NCBI RefSeq assembly: GCF_002902945.1
Contig: NZ_CP026101.1
Span: 2,170,001-2,234,000 of the forward strand
Source of the DNA: Paraburkholderia caribensis
GTDB lineage: Bacteria; Pseudomonadota; Gammaproteobacteria; Burkholderiales; Burkholderiaceae
DNA length: 64,000 nt
Direction: 5' to 3'
Under the pieces are notes generated by a model. It saw nothing but the letters and a program-made list of their open reading frames with translations, was not told where the DNA came from and searched no databases. Below, piece after piece: positions 32,799-41,914 of the stretch (its first letter is position 1; each line of letters begins with the position of its first letter). A program made the position numbers and the translations under genes.

Positions 32799-34490
32799 AT
32801 GAAAAAAAAGACCAGGCCTCTCAGACACATGCTCAAACGCAAGGCCGTCACGGCGCTGTCCGCAGCGGTATCCGGATGGCTGGCGTTGAGCCCCGTCGCG
32901 CATGCAGCGGACACGACCCGCCCGCCGAATATTCTCGTCATCTTCGGCGACGACATCGGTCAGACCAACATCAGCGCGTACGGCCAGGGTGTCGTCGGTT
33001 ATCAGACACCGAACATCGACCGCCTCGCTCACGAAGGGATGATGTTCACCGACTACTACGCGGAGAACAGTTCGACGGCTGGCCGCTCGTCCTTCATCAC
33101 GGGCCAGTCGCCGCTGCGCACGGGCTTGAGCAAGGTCGGCATTCCCGGCGCAACACAGGGGCTGCAGGCCTCGGATGTCACGATCGCCCAGGCGCTCAAG
33201 CCGCTCGGCTATGCGACGGGCCAGTTCGGCAAGAATCACCTGGGTGATCGCAACGAGTATCTGCCGACCGTCCACGGCTTCGATGTGTTCTACGGCAACC
33301 TCTATCATCTGAATGCGGAAGAAGAGCCGGAGCGTCCATACTGGCCCAAAGCCGATACGCCACAAGGCAAGGCCTATGCGAAGTATTTCATGCCGCGCGG
33401 CGTGCTGGACTGCAAGGCCTCGGACCATGACGATCCCACTGTCGACGCGCGCTTCGGCAAGGTCGGCAGGCAGGTCTGCACGGACACGGGCCCGCTCACG
33501 TCCAAACGCATGGAAACCATCGACGACGAGACGACGGGCCGCGCCATCGACTTCATGAAGGAGCAGGCCCGGTCGGACAAACCGTTCTTCGTCTGGATGA
33601 ACACGACGCGCATGCACGTGTTCACCCACGTGCGCCCGGAGTACAAGGACAAGGGCGGGATGCCCGGCAACATGTACGCGGACGGCATGTGGGAGCACGA
33701 CCAGGACGTCGGCAAGCTGCTCAAGTCACTCGACGAAATGGGCATCGCCGACAACACGATCGTCGTCTATACGACGGACAACGGCCCGAACCAGTTCACA
33801 TGGCCGGACGCCGCGACGACGCCGTTCCGCAACGAGAAAGACTCGAACTACGAAGGCGCGTTCCGCGTGCCCGCGCTGGTGCGCTGGCCCGGGCACATCA
33901 AGCCGGGACAGATCTCCAATGAACTCGTTTCCGGCATGGACTGGTTCCCCACGCTGCTTGCCGCCGCGGGCGACACGGACATCAAGGAGCGCCTGCTCAA
34001 GGGTGCGAGCATCGGCGGGCGAAGCTTCAAGAACCATCTGGACGGCTACAACCAGTTGCCGTACCTCGAAGGCAAGCAGGCCAAAGGCGAGCGCAAGGAG
34101 TTCTATTACTTCGACGACGACGGCGTTCTGGTCGACATGCGTTACAACGACTGGAAGTTCGTCTATTGCGAACAGCGCGCGCCCGGCGGCTTCGCGGTAT
34201 GGAACAACCCGTTGACCTGCCTGCGCGTGCCGAAGATCTTCAATCTGCGCATGGACCCGTACGAGCGCGCTGACGTCGTCTCCGACCAGTACTACGACTG
34301 GACGACCAAGAACGTCTACGTCCTGTATGGCGCGATTGCGGAGACGGCGAAGTTCCTCGACTCCTTCGTCGCGTATCCACCCGCGCAGACGCCCGCCAGC
34401 TTCACGGTGGATGGCATCCGCGCCGGCGTCGATGCAGAGATCGCGCGCAACAACGCACGCGCCCAGGCGTTGACCAAAAAGTCCGACTGA
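32799..34490 (+). CDS. Serine-type arylsulfatase, exported
   Basis: A 563-residue sulfatase of the alkaline phosphatase superfamily with a signal peptide ending at ALSPVAHA. The metal site appears at NILVIFGDDIGQTNIS. The modification motif is S92-T-A-G-R96 (ENSSTAGRSSFITGQSPLRTG), matching (C/S)-x-(A/P)-x-R rather than the common CxPSR. A Ser in this place cannot be processed by the aerobic FGE and needs the radical SAM maturase encoded just upstream. Further family residues are GKNHLGD and YTTDNGPNQFTWPD. The physiological sulfate ester is unknown. A 12-bp stem hairpin follows the gene at 34506. Confidence 0.93.
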   Translation: MKKKTRPLRHMLKRKAVTALSAAVSGWLALSPVAHAADTTRPPNILVIFGDDIGQTNISAYGQGVVGYQTPNIDRLAHEGMMFTDYYAENSSTAGRSSFITGQSPLRTGLSKVGIPGATQGLQASDVTIAQALKPLGYATGQFGKNHLGDRNEYLPTVHGFDVFYGNLYHLNAEEEPERPYWPKADTPQGKAYAKYFMPRGVLDCKASDHDDPTVDARFGKVGRQVCTDTGPLTSKRMETIDDETTGRAIDFMKEQARSDKPFFVWMNTTRMHVFTHVRPEYKDKGGMPGNMYADGMWEHDQDVGKLLKSLDEMGIADNTIVVYTTDNGPNQFTWPDAATTPFRNEKDSNYEGAFRVPALVRWPGHIKPGQISNELVSGMDWFPTLLAAAGDTDIKERLLKGASIGGRSFKNHLDGYNQLPYLEGKQAKGERKEFYYFDDDGVLVDMRYNDWKFVYCEQRAPGGFAVWNNPLTCLRVPKIFNLRMDPYERADVVSDQYYDWTTKNVYVLYGAIAETAKFLDSFVAYPPAQTPASFTVDGIRAGVDAEIARNNARAQALTKKSD

Positions 34491-34505
34491 CGCGCCATTC
34501 CGTCT

Positions 34506-34536
34506 CGCGAGGCACGCAGTTCCCGCGTGCCTCGCG
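34506..34536 (+). terminator. Hairpin after the sulfatase gene
   Basis: CGCGAGGCACGC-N7-GCGTGCCTCGCG, a perfect 12-bp stem starting 16 bp after the stop codon at 34490. There is no T-run, so it may be a weak or factor-assisted terminator, or an mRNA-stabilising element before ytcA. Confidence 0.5.
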
Positions 34537-34600
34537 GCTGACGGCGCACCAGTCCCCGATTCGCGACGCCTGCCGGCGTCGACATCATTCTTCGAAGGCT

Positions 34601-34858
34601 ATGCCTGTGATTAGACCGATCCTGTTGATCATGCTCAGCATGGCCGCCTCAGGCTGCACGATGCCGCGATCCATTTCCGTGCTTGGCTCGTTCTTTCCGG
34701 ACTGGCTGTTCTGCGCCATTGCCGGACTCGTACTCGCGCTGATCGTGCGCGGCCTGCTGATCCGGTTCGGACAGGAGCGCGCATTCGGCCCGCCCGCCAT
34801 GGTGCAGCCCACATTGATGCTGCTCTTTTCGCTGCTGGTCTGGCTGGTCTTCTTTTAA
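34601..34858 (+). CDS. ytcA: YtcA-like small membrane lipoprotein
   Basis: An 85-residue protein with a lipoprotein signal (ILLIMLSMAASGC, Cys19) and two further hydrophobic segments (WLFCAIAGLVLALIVRGLLI and PTLMLLFSLLVWLVFF). It matches the small YtcA-type proteins encoded directly before mdtN in enterobacterial mdtNOP operons. Together with the three genes that follow, this recreates that operon. The molecular role of YtcA is not established. Confidence 0.75.
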   Translation: MPVIRPILLIMLSMAASGCTMPRSISVLGSFFPDWLFCAIAGLVLALIVRGLLIRFGQERAFGPPAMVQPTLMLLFSLLVWLVFF

Positions 34859-34888
34859 CGCTGCAATCTCGACAATCAGAGCCTTCCG

Positions 34889-35941
34889 ATGGCCGTTCGC
34901 CCCAACACCTTGAAAAGCAGAAAGTGGCCCGCGCTGCTGCTGGCCGTCGTCACACTGGCCCTGCTCGCCTATGTCATCTGGCGCGTGGATACGTCGCCCG
35001 GCACCGACGACGCCTATGCCCAGGCCGACACGATCGACGTCGTGCCCGACGTGAGCGGACGCATCGTCGAAATGGCCGTCAAGGACAATCAGCGGGTCAA
35101 CAAGGGCGACCTGCTGTTCCGCGTCGATCCGCGCCCGTTCGAGGATGAGCTGGCGCGTGCCAGGGCCACGCTGGTTGCACTCGACAAACAGATCGCCCTC
35201 ACGCAGCGTGTCGTCACGGCGCAGCAGTACGGCGCCGATTCCGTGCATGCGCTCGTCGAGCGTGCCCGCGTCACGGCGGCGCAAACGGCGCAAACGCTGC
35301 GGCGCACGCAGCCGCTGCTGGCGCCGGGCTATGTGTCCGCAGAAGACGTCGACCGCGTCCGCACCGCGCAACGCGCGGCCGAGGCCGACCTGGTCGCCGC
35401 GCGGCTCCAGGCCCAGCAGGCCACGGCAGCCGTCACGGGCGTCGACGCGCTGGTCGCGCAACGCGACGTGGTCCTCGCCGATATCGCGCTGATGCAGTTC
35501 CGCCTCGACATGACGACAGTGCGCGCGCCGTTCGACGGCCGCGTCGTGTCGCTGAAAACCTCGGTCGGCCAGTTCGCCTCGGCGCTCAAGCCGATCTTTA
35601 CGCTGATCGATACACGGAACTGGTACATCGTCGCCAACTTCCGCGAAACCGACCTGAAGAACATTCGCCCCGGCACGCCCGCGACCGTTTATCTGATGAG
35701 CGATACAGGCAAGCGCTTCAAGGGCACGGTCGATTCGATCGGCTACGGCGTGTTGCCCGACGACGGCGGCCTCGTGCTCGGCGGGCTGCCGCGCGTACAG
35801 CGCAGCATCAACTGGGTGCGGGTTGCGCAGCGCTTTCCCGTAAAGATCCGGGTCGAACAGCCCGATGCGGACCTGTTCAGGATCGGCGCGTCGGCCGTCG
35901 CGCAGCTGCATCCGCAAGCCGCCGACCAACCCCGCTCCTGA
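34889..35941 (+). CDS. mdtN: Efflux membrane-fusion protein, MdtN-like
   Basis: A 350-residue HlyD/EmrA-type adaptor. One membrane anchor (WPALLLAVVTLALLAYVIW, about 13-31) is followed by the barrel-sandwich half-motif DDAYAQADTIDVVPDVSGRIVEMAVKDNQRVNKGDLLFRVDPRPFEDEL. A long coiled coil (about 85-190) and the second half RLDMTTVRAPFDGRVVSLKTSVGQFA come next. The C-terminal WVRVAQRFPVKIRVEQP is typical of this group. It should bridge the FUSC-type inner-membrane protein MdtO and the outer-membrane protein MdtP. The gap to ytcA is 30 bp and to mdtO seven bases. Confidence 0.9.
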   Translation: MAVRPNTLKSRKWPALLLAVVTLALLAYVIWRVDTSPGTDDAYAQADTIDVVPDVSGRIVEMAVKDNQRVNKGDLLFRVDPRPFEDELARARATLVALDKQIALTQRVVTAQQYGADSVHALVERARVTAAQTAQTLRRTQPLLAPGYVSAEDVDRVRTAQRAAEADLVAARLQAQQATAAVTGVDALVAQRDVVLADIALMQFRLDMTTVRAPFDGRVVSLKTSVGQFASALKPIFTLIDTRNWYIVANFRETDLKNIRPGTPATVYLMSDTGKRFKGTVDSIGYGVLPDDGGLVLGGLPRVQRSINWVRVAQRFPVKIRVEQPDADLFRIGASAVAQLHPQAADQPRS

Positions 35942-35948
35942 GGTCGCG

Positions 35949-38045
35949 ATGAGCCTGGCCGACTACATGCCGGAGCCGCTGCGCGCTCTGGCGAGCTTTC
36001 TCCGCGAGGAACTAACCGAGACGCGTCCGGGGCGCGCTGCTCAGGCCACTCAATTGGGCTCGCTCTGTCTGCTCGTCGTTTTCGTGTCGATGACACTGCG
36101 CGTGCCGTTGATCGCGGTGTCGCTGATCGTGCTGTTTTACGGCGTGCAGCAGAACGCCTTTTTCACGAAGGTCGTCGCGGTCGTATTCGTCGTCGCGACC
36201 GTGCTCGACGTCGGCTGCCTGTTTCTGGTGCTCAAATACGCTTACGGTTATCCGTTGATCCGCATCGCGGCAGCCGGCCTGATTCTGTTCGGCAGCATGT
36301 ACCTGATGCGGGTCAACAAGCTCGGGCTGATGTTTTTCGCGGTTGCGCTCGTGGCTGTTTACGGTCAAACCATTCCCGATTCGCTGGATTTTCCCGAGAT
36401 CGGGGTACGCGCGTTGATGTGGGCGGTCGTCGCCGGCATGTATCCCGTTTTGCTCATGGTGATCGTGTGCGGGTTTCTGTTCCCGTCCCGTCCGGTCGCC
36501 CTGTTGCAGCGCGAATTGCATCGTCAGCTCTCCGAGGTATCGGCGCGTCTCGAACAGATGCGCGGCGCGGCGGCGCACATCGATGCGCCCGCGGCATCGC
36601 CTGTCACCCGCATCGAAAAGGACACGCTCGCGCTGCAAGGGCTGCACACCTTCGCCAGTTCTGACGACGCCGGCTATCGCGCGTGCGCACCGTACTGGAA
36701 AGCGTGCATCGCCGCCGTCGGCTACCTGCGTGCGAGGACGAACGTGCTCGCGGCGCGCAGCCTCCCGCTGGGCGATGCCGGACGCGCGCTGATATGCAGA
36801 CTAAGGGACGAAGTGGCAGCCTTGCAGGCGTCGGTCGAGCGCGCCGAGCCCTATCGGTGCACATGGACACCGGGCGGCACCGAACGCGCCACCGCTGCGG
36901 CGTTCAGCCTGGATGGCCCATGCCGCACCTTGCAAGAACTTGCGCGTTTCGATCCCGCGCAGCCCGCGCCCAAGGCTCCCAAAGATCCATTATTCGTCGC
37001 CGATACCCTGACGAACCCCGCGTATTTGCGCTTTGCGCTCAAAGTGACGTTGGCCTCGTTGATCTGCTACGCGTTCTATCACGGCGCGCAGTGGGACGGC
37101 ATCCATACCAGCATGCTGACCTGCGTGATCGTCGCGTATCCCAGCACGGGCGCGTCATTCCAGAAAATGATGCTGCGCTGTAGCGGCGCACTGATCGGCG
37201 CGCTGCTCGCGTTGCTGACGACCATCTTCATCATCCCGCACCTCGACGGCATCGACGGCTTTCTGCTGATGCTCGCCCCGATATTCTTCGCGGGCGCCTG
37301 GGTGGCAACGGGTTCCGAACGTTCGTCGTACATCGGCACGCAGTTCGTGTTCACCTTCGCAATGGCCACGCTGGAAAGCGGCTTCGGTCCATCCGCCGAC
37401 CTCGGCGAGATTCGCGATCGCGCAATCGGCATCCTGATTGGCATCGTTGTGTCGACCGTCGTCTATACGTTCATCTGGCCCGAGAGCGAGGCGGATACGC
37501 TCCGTCAGAAACTGGCCGATGCGCTGCGCGAAGCAGCCAGGCTGATTCGCCGTTCCGAGTGCGCCGGCGGTTCCGAACAACTGGGCTACCTGCAACAGCG
37601 CGCGGTGTGCTGGAACGCGTTCAAGAACTGCGAAGACATGTACGAGCGCGTCGCACTGGAAGTCAACCTGCGACCCGAAACGCGGCAAGCCCTGTTGCAA
37701 CGCACGCGCAACGTTCTGGACGGCGGCCGCAAGATGCTCGACCAGTGGGACATCCTGCGCGACAGGCTCGACGCCGAAGGCCACCCACCGGCCGTCGATA
37801 CGGCATGGGACGCATGGCGCCAGCAGACTGCAGACGCCCTGGACCACTACGCCGACGGCCTGACTGCGCAGCCGCCCACGGCCGCCCCGCCCCGCTCGCT
37901 GCCCATCGCCCCATCCGCCGACGCGTCATCCACCCTCGCCGCACAGGCGCGGCAACTGGCCGCGCAGGTTGTCGAACTACCGGACTGGACCACGGATGCT
38001 TGCAGCATCGACACAGCCGCTATGCAACCGGAAAAGCGCATTTGA
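35949..38045 (+). CDS. mdtO: FUSC-family inner-membrane protein, MdtO-like
   Basis: A 698-residue membrane protein of the FUSC/aromatic-acid exporter type. It has two blocks of about five or six membrane helices (about 35-185 and 355-510), each followed by a soluble domain. The second block includes GIHTSMLTCVIVAYPSTGASFQKMMLRCSGALIGALLALL, the FUSC signature. The ATG at 35949 is seven bases after mdtN. With MdtN and MdtP it forms a putative exporter of toxic small molecules (E. coli MdtNOP is linked to sulfonamide-type drugs and acriflavine). The substrate here is unknown. Confidence 0.88.
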   Translation: MSLADYMPEPLRALASFLREELTETRPGRAAQATQLGSLCLLVVFVSMTLRVPLIAVSLIVLFYGVQQNAFFTKVVAVVFVVATVLDVGCLFLVLKYAYGYPLIRIAAAGLILFGSMYLMRVNKLGLMFFAVALVAVYGQTIPDSLDFPEIGVRALMWAVVAGMYPVLLMVIVCGFLFPSRPVALLQRELHRQLSEVSARLEQMRGAAAHIDAPAASPVTRIEKDTLALQGLHTFASSDDAGYRACAPYWKACIAAVGYLRARTNVLAARSLPLGDAGRALICRLRDEVAALQASVERAEPYRCTWTPGGTERATAAAFSLDGPCRTLQELARFDPAQPAPKAPKDPLFVADTLTNPAYLRFALKVTLASLICYAFYHGAQWDGIHTSMLTCVIVAYPSTGASFQKMMLRCSGALIGALLALLTTIFIIPHLDGIDGFLLMLAPIFFAGAWVATGSERSSYIGTQFVFTFAMATLESGFGPSADLGEIRDRAIGILIGIVVSTVVYTFIWPESEADTLRQKLADALREAARLIRRSECAGGSEQLGYLQQRAVCWNAFKNCEDMYERVALEVNLRPETRQALLQRTRNVLDGGRKMLDQWDILRDRLDAEGHPPAVDTAWDAWRQQTADALDHYADGLTAQPPTAAPPRSLPIAPSADASSTLAAQARQLAAQVVELPDWTTDACSIDTAAMQPEKRI

Positions 38046-38046
38046 C

Positions 38047-39501
38047 ATGACACACTCACTCTCTCGCTTCAGGCTCGACGTACTGATCTGCTGCGCTGCC
38101 CTGCTGTCGGGCTGCGCGTTGATCCACAACGATACGGCGCCGCACGCACAGATCGCGCCCGACCAGATCCGGCTCGCCGACGACATCCATCTCGCCCACG
38201 ACGGCTGGCCCGACGCGCAATGGTGGAAGCGCTACGGCGACCCGCAACTCGACGCGCTGATCCAGCGCGCACTGGCGGGCTCACCGACTATCGCGATGGT
38301 GCGCACACGTGTGACCCAGGCGGGTTCCCAGGCGGACGTGCTGCGTGCGGGCATGGGCTTGCAAATGGCTGCGTTCGCGCTCATCAACGAGCAACGCGCA
38401 TCGGCGAATGGTTTTCTGGGTCCTTATGCGCTGAATCTGCCGCGTCTCGGCATCACGGGTCCCTGGTACACGGAAGGTGCGCTCGGGGTCGTCGCCGATC
38501 TCAATATCGACTTGTGGGGCATGCATCGGTCCGCCGTCGAAGCCGCGCTGGGCGTGCAAAACGCGCGGGTCGCCGAAACAGCCGCCGCCGAACTGGATAT
38601 TTCGGCGGGCCTCGCACAGCTTTACTACAGCATGCAGACCACGTATCAGATGCTCGACCTGCTGCAACAAACGCGGGATACGCTCGACTACGCGGTCGAC
38701 GCGCATCGGAGCAAGGTTCAGCGTGGGCTGGAAGCGAACACGCCATTGCTCGGCGCGCGTGCACAGGTGCTGGCCGTCGACCGTCAGATCGTCGCCGCGC
38801 AAGGACAGGTCAAGGCGTTGCGCGAATCCATGCGGGCGCTGATCGGCGCGGGGCCTGACGATCTGAACATCCAACCCGTGCCGTTGCCGCAAGTGGACGC
38901 AAGCCTGCCCCACACGCTCCAATACGACCTGCTCGCCCGGCGCGCCGATCTTCAGGCTCTGCGCTGGTACGTGCAATCGTCGTTCAGCCAGATCGATGCC
39001 GCCAAGGCCGCTTTCTATCCCAGTCTGGACATCAAGGCGTTGATCGGTCTCGACTCGCTTCACCTCGACAAGCTGTTTCGCAGCGCCAGCCAGCAGATCA
39101 ACCTGATACCGGGTCTGTACCTGCCGATCTTCGACGGCGGGCGTCTGAACGCCAATCTGCACGGCACGCGCGCCGCCAGCGACATGTTGATCGAACAGTA
39201 CAATCAGGCAGTGTTGAACGCCGTGCGCGACGTTGCCGTCAGCAGCAGCCGTCTGCAGGCACTCGACGACGAGCGGGCACTTCAAATGGAAAAGGTCGAC
39301 GCAACCCGCTTCGCGCAGAAATCAGCCGAGGCGCACTACGAGCGTGGTCTCGTGAGCCGTCAGATCGCCACTGAGACACGCTTGCCCGTGCTGGCTGAAC
39401 AGATGGCGCTCTTGCTGCTCGACGGCCAGCGGCTTGCGCAAGGTATCGAGTTGACCAAGGCGCTGGGAGGCGGTTATACGAGCGACACCGCCAAACCGTG
39501 A
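38047..39501 (+). CDS. mdtP: NodT-family outer-membrane efflux lipoprotein, MdtP-like
   Basis: A 484-residue outer-membrane channel of the TolC/NodT family, with a lipoprotein signal (LDVLICCAALLSGC, lipidated Cys21). Two repeated coiled-coil halves form the trimeric barrel and tunnel: YGDPQLDALIQRALAGSPTIAMVRTRVTQAGSQ and LQYDLLARRADLQALRWYVQSSFSQIDAAKAAFYPSLDIKALIG. The ATG follows one base after the mdtO stop. It should complete the envelope-spanning MdtNOP pump. It converges with the astE gene 18 bp away, with no obvious terminator in between. Confidence 0.9.
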   Translation: MTHSLSRFRLDVLICCAALLSGCALIHNDTAPHAQIAPDQIRLADDIHLAHDGWPDAQWWKRYGDPQLDALIQRALAGSPTIAMVRTRVTQAGSQADVLRAGMGLQMAAFALINEQRASANGFLGPYALNLPRLGITGPWYTEGALGVVADLNIDLWGMHRSAVEAALGVQNARVAETAAAELDISAGLAQLYYSMQTTYQMLDLLQQTRDTLDYAVDAHRSKVQRGLEANTPLLGARAQVLAVDRQIVAAQGQVKALRESMRALIGAGPDDLNIQPVPLPQVDASLPHTLQYDLLARRADLQALRWYVQSSFSQIDAAKAAFYPSLDIKALIGLDSLHLDKLFRSASQQINLIPGLYLPIFDGGRLNANLHGTRAASDMLIEQYNQAVLNAVRDVAVSSSRLQALDDERALQMEKVDATRFAQKSAEAHYERGLVSRQIATETRLPVLAEQMALLLLDGQRLAQGIELTKALGGGYTSDTAKP

Positions 39502-39519
39502 GCTTCGCGCCCGTTCCGG

Positions 39520-40572
39520 CTACGCGAGTTGCGAATGCGTTTGATCCGTCGTCTCGACAACCAGCAGCCCCGCCCGCAATCCGGGTTTCACTGTCGCGTT
39601 CGGAAACACGATGCGCTCTTCGTCATGGCGCACGACATAGCGATATTCGCCGTCGCGCGCGAGAACCGTATCGCGTGTGAATGCGGTGAAATTGGCCACA
39701 TCTTTCGCGAGCAGCAACTCGAATGCATCGCTTTGCTTGGTGATCTGATCGACGACGGTGAAGACACGCGGCAGCGGCAAGGAAGCGTCGCCGGGCTCGC
39801 CGGCAATCAGCTGGCGCAGCGCGGCATCGGTGGCGGCAAACCGCGCAAGATCGTTCTGGCCGAAGGGGCGAACCTTCCCTAGCTCCAGCGTGCAGGCATC
39901 CGCACCGCAAACCTCGGCGGTGAAATGCGAGTACGTGTTGCCTTTGGTGGTATGCAACAGCACCGCCGCGATCCGCGCATCGCGCAACCATTCGAACATC
40001 GCGCGCGACAACGGCGCACCCGTATGCGGCAGCAGCGCGAACTGTTCGAACACGGACGCGCGAATCGCCGTGTGCAAATCGACGTGCCATCGCGCGCCAG
40101 GCGCATCGGATGCCTCGGCGAAGAACTGCTGCGCAATGTGCTCCAGCGCCACCGCGCGCGGCGCCTCGTGACTCGCGGACAATTGCGCGTGACGTCCGCT
40201 GAACAGCCGGTTCAGATCGTCGTCGATATAACGGCACGATTCGCGCATTGCCTGCACGTTGCCGAGAATCACCAGCAAGCGGCAAGCTAGCGGCACCTGT
40301 CCGTGCGCGATATCGCGCACCATAAACGACAGCAGTTCGATCGGCGCCGTCTCGTCGCCATGAATGCCCGCTGACGCCAGCACGCTGCGGCCATCGCCGT
40401 CGACAGGCGCGCCGGGCTCGAACTGCAGCACGCCATCGTCGATCCATCTCCAACGCACGCCCTTCGCGCACACGCCTTCGCGCGCCTCGTCGGCGGGGCG
40501 ATGTCCGGCCAGCGTGAACGCGAGGAAATCGTCGAGCATCGCCGGCACGGACGGATCAGCGCTGGAAGTCAT
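39520..40572 (-). CDS. astE: Succinylglutamate desuccinylase
   Basis: The last enzyme of the arginine succinyltransferase (AST) pathway, 350 residues, hydrolysing N-succinylglutamate to glutamate and succinate. It belongs to the M14-like zinc carboxypeptidase group: the zinc ligands are in GIHGDETAP (His and Glu) and WHVDLHTA (His). The gene is the most downstream of the aru/ast operon. Its start lies inside the end of astB (17-bp overlap), so the two are translationally linked. Confidence 0.93.
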   Translation of the reverse strand: MTSSADPSVPAMLDDFLAFTLAGHRPADEAREGVCAKGVRWRWIDDGVLQFEPGAPVDGDGRSVLASAGIHGDETAPIELLSFMVRDIAHGQVPLACRLLVILGNVQAMRESCRYIDDDLNRLFSGRHAQLSASHEAPRAVALEHIAQQFFAEASDAPGARWHVDLHTAIRASVFEQFALLPHTGAPLSRAMFEWLRDARIAAVLLHTTKGNTYSHFTAEVCGADACTLELGKVRPFGQNDLARFAATDAALRQLIAGEPGDASLPLPRVFTVVDQITKQSDAFELLLAKDVANFTAFTRDTVLARDGEYRYVVRHDEERIVFPNATVKPGLRAGLLVVETTDQTHSQLA

Positions 40573-41905
40573 ACAGCGAACCCAGACCGAGAATCTGCGT
40601 CAACTCATCCAGTGCCGTGCGCGATTCGACCAGCAATTTCGGATCGGCGAGATCGGTCGGCGCGAGGCGATCGCGATAGTGCGTGTCGATCCAGCTATCG
40701 AGACGCGTGAAAAGCTTGTCGTCGATCCACACGCCCGGCGTGACCGCACCGCGCTCCGCCTCGTTCAGCACGACCCGCAAGCGCAGGCATGCCGGGCCGC
40801 CGCCGTTTTTCATGCTCTCGCGCAGATCGAACACCAGCACGTCGTCGATGGGCGCCGTGCTGGCGACCAGTTCGTCGAGATAAGCCGCTACGCGCGGATT
40901 CTCACGGGACTCCTGCGGCACGACCAGCACCTGTTTGCTGCTGGTTCCGTCGTTGAGCAGCAGCAACTGGCTGTTGAACAGATACGACGACACGGCATCG
41001 GCGACGCTCACCTGCGCGTCGGGCACTTCGATCACGTTGAACTCGCCGTTGAGCTTCGAGAGCTTCGAGCGCAGTTCGTCGTACACGGCTTTCTGCTCGA
41101 CGAACGCAAGCTGATGGCAAAACAGCGTGCGCGCATTGCCGACCGCGATCACGTCGTTATGGAACACGCCAGCATCGATGACTTCGGGCGTCTGTTGCGC
41201 GTACACGGTCGCGTCGTCGGCAAGGCCGTGACGGTGCGCAACCGCGCGGCTCGCCTCGAACGTCTGGCGCGCGGGATAGCGCTTCGGCTCCGGCCCGCGC
41301 CGGTATTCGCTGCGTCCGTATACGAAGAACTCGACGCCCTTCGCGCCATATTCCGCGCAGAAACGCGTGTGGTTGGCCGCGCCTTCGTCGCCGAGCGCGG
41401 GCGTGCCGGGCAATGCCTCGTGCACGACGAAGCGCGACGGGTCCGCGAAAATCGCGCGCAGCGTGCGGCGCGTCGCTTCATGCTCGATCGCGCGATGCAG
41501 CTTGCTGGTCAGGTTCGCGGGCGTGAAATGCACGCGGCCGTCTTGCGTATCCGCCGAAGGGCTGACCGTCGCGGCATTCGCCGTCCACATCGCCGATGCG
41601 GAACTCGCTGCCGCGAGCAGTTCCGGCGCATTCTTCGCGACGCGCTCGATCACGCTCGCGTCGTCGCCGGAAAAGCCGAGCTCGCGCAACAGGCGGATCG
41701 ACGGCCGCTCTTGCGGCGGCAGCACGCCCTGCCTGAAACCGAGGTCCGCGAGCTGCTTCATCTTGCGCAGGCCCTGCTTGGCAGCGGCCTTCGGATTCGC
41801 GATGGACTTCTCGTTGTTCTGCGACGCGACGTTACCGAACGACAGCCCCGCGTAGTTGTGGGTCGGTCCAACAAGTCCGTCGAAATTGGCTTCAGTGGCT
41901 TGCAT
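40556..41905 (-). CDS. astB: N-succinylarginine dihydrolase
   Basis: A 449-residue enzyme of the guanidino-modifying superfamily that converts N2-succinylarginine into N2-succinylornithine, two ammonia and CO2, the second step of the AST pathway. The N-terminus EANFDGLVGPTHNYAGLSFGN is characteristic. The catalytic cysteine is in NGGGPACLRLRVVLN near the C-terminus, and the catalytic His region is FHNDVIAVGNARTLFCHQLAF. It lies nine bases downstream of astD and overlaps astE. Length and motifs are as expected. Confidence 0.94.
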   Translation of the reverse strand: MQATEANFDGLVGPTHNYAGLSFGNVASQNNEKSIANPKAAAKQGLRKMKQLADLGFRQGVLPPQERPSIRLLRELGFSGDDASVIERVAKNAPELLAAASSASAMWTANAATVSPSADTQDGRVHFTPANLTSKLHRAIEHEATRRTLRAIFADPSRFVVHEALPGTPALGDEGAANHTRFCAEYGAKGVEFFVYGRSEYRRGPEPKRYPARQTFEASRAVAHRHGLADDATVYAQQTPEVIDAGVFHNDVIAVGNARTLFCHQLAFVEQKAVYDELRSKLSKLNGEFNVIEVPDAQVSVADAVSSYLFNSQLLLLNDGTSSKQVLVVPQESRENPRVAAYLDELVASTAPIDDVLVFDLRESMKNGGGPACLRLRVVLNEAERGAVTPGVWIDDKLFTRLDSWIDTHYRDRLAPTDLADPKLLVESRTALDELTQILGLGSLYDFQR

Positions 41906-41914
41906 CGTCGATCC

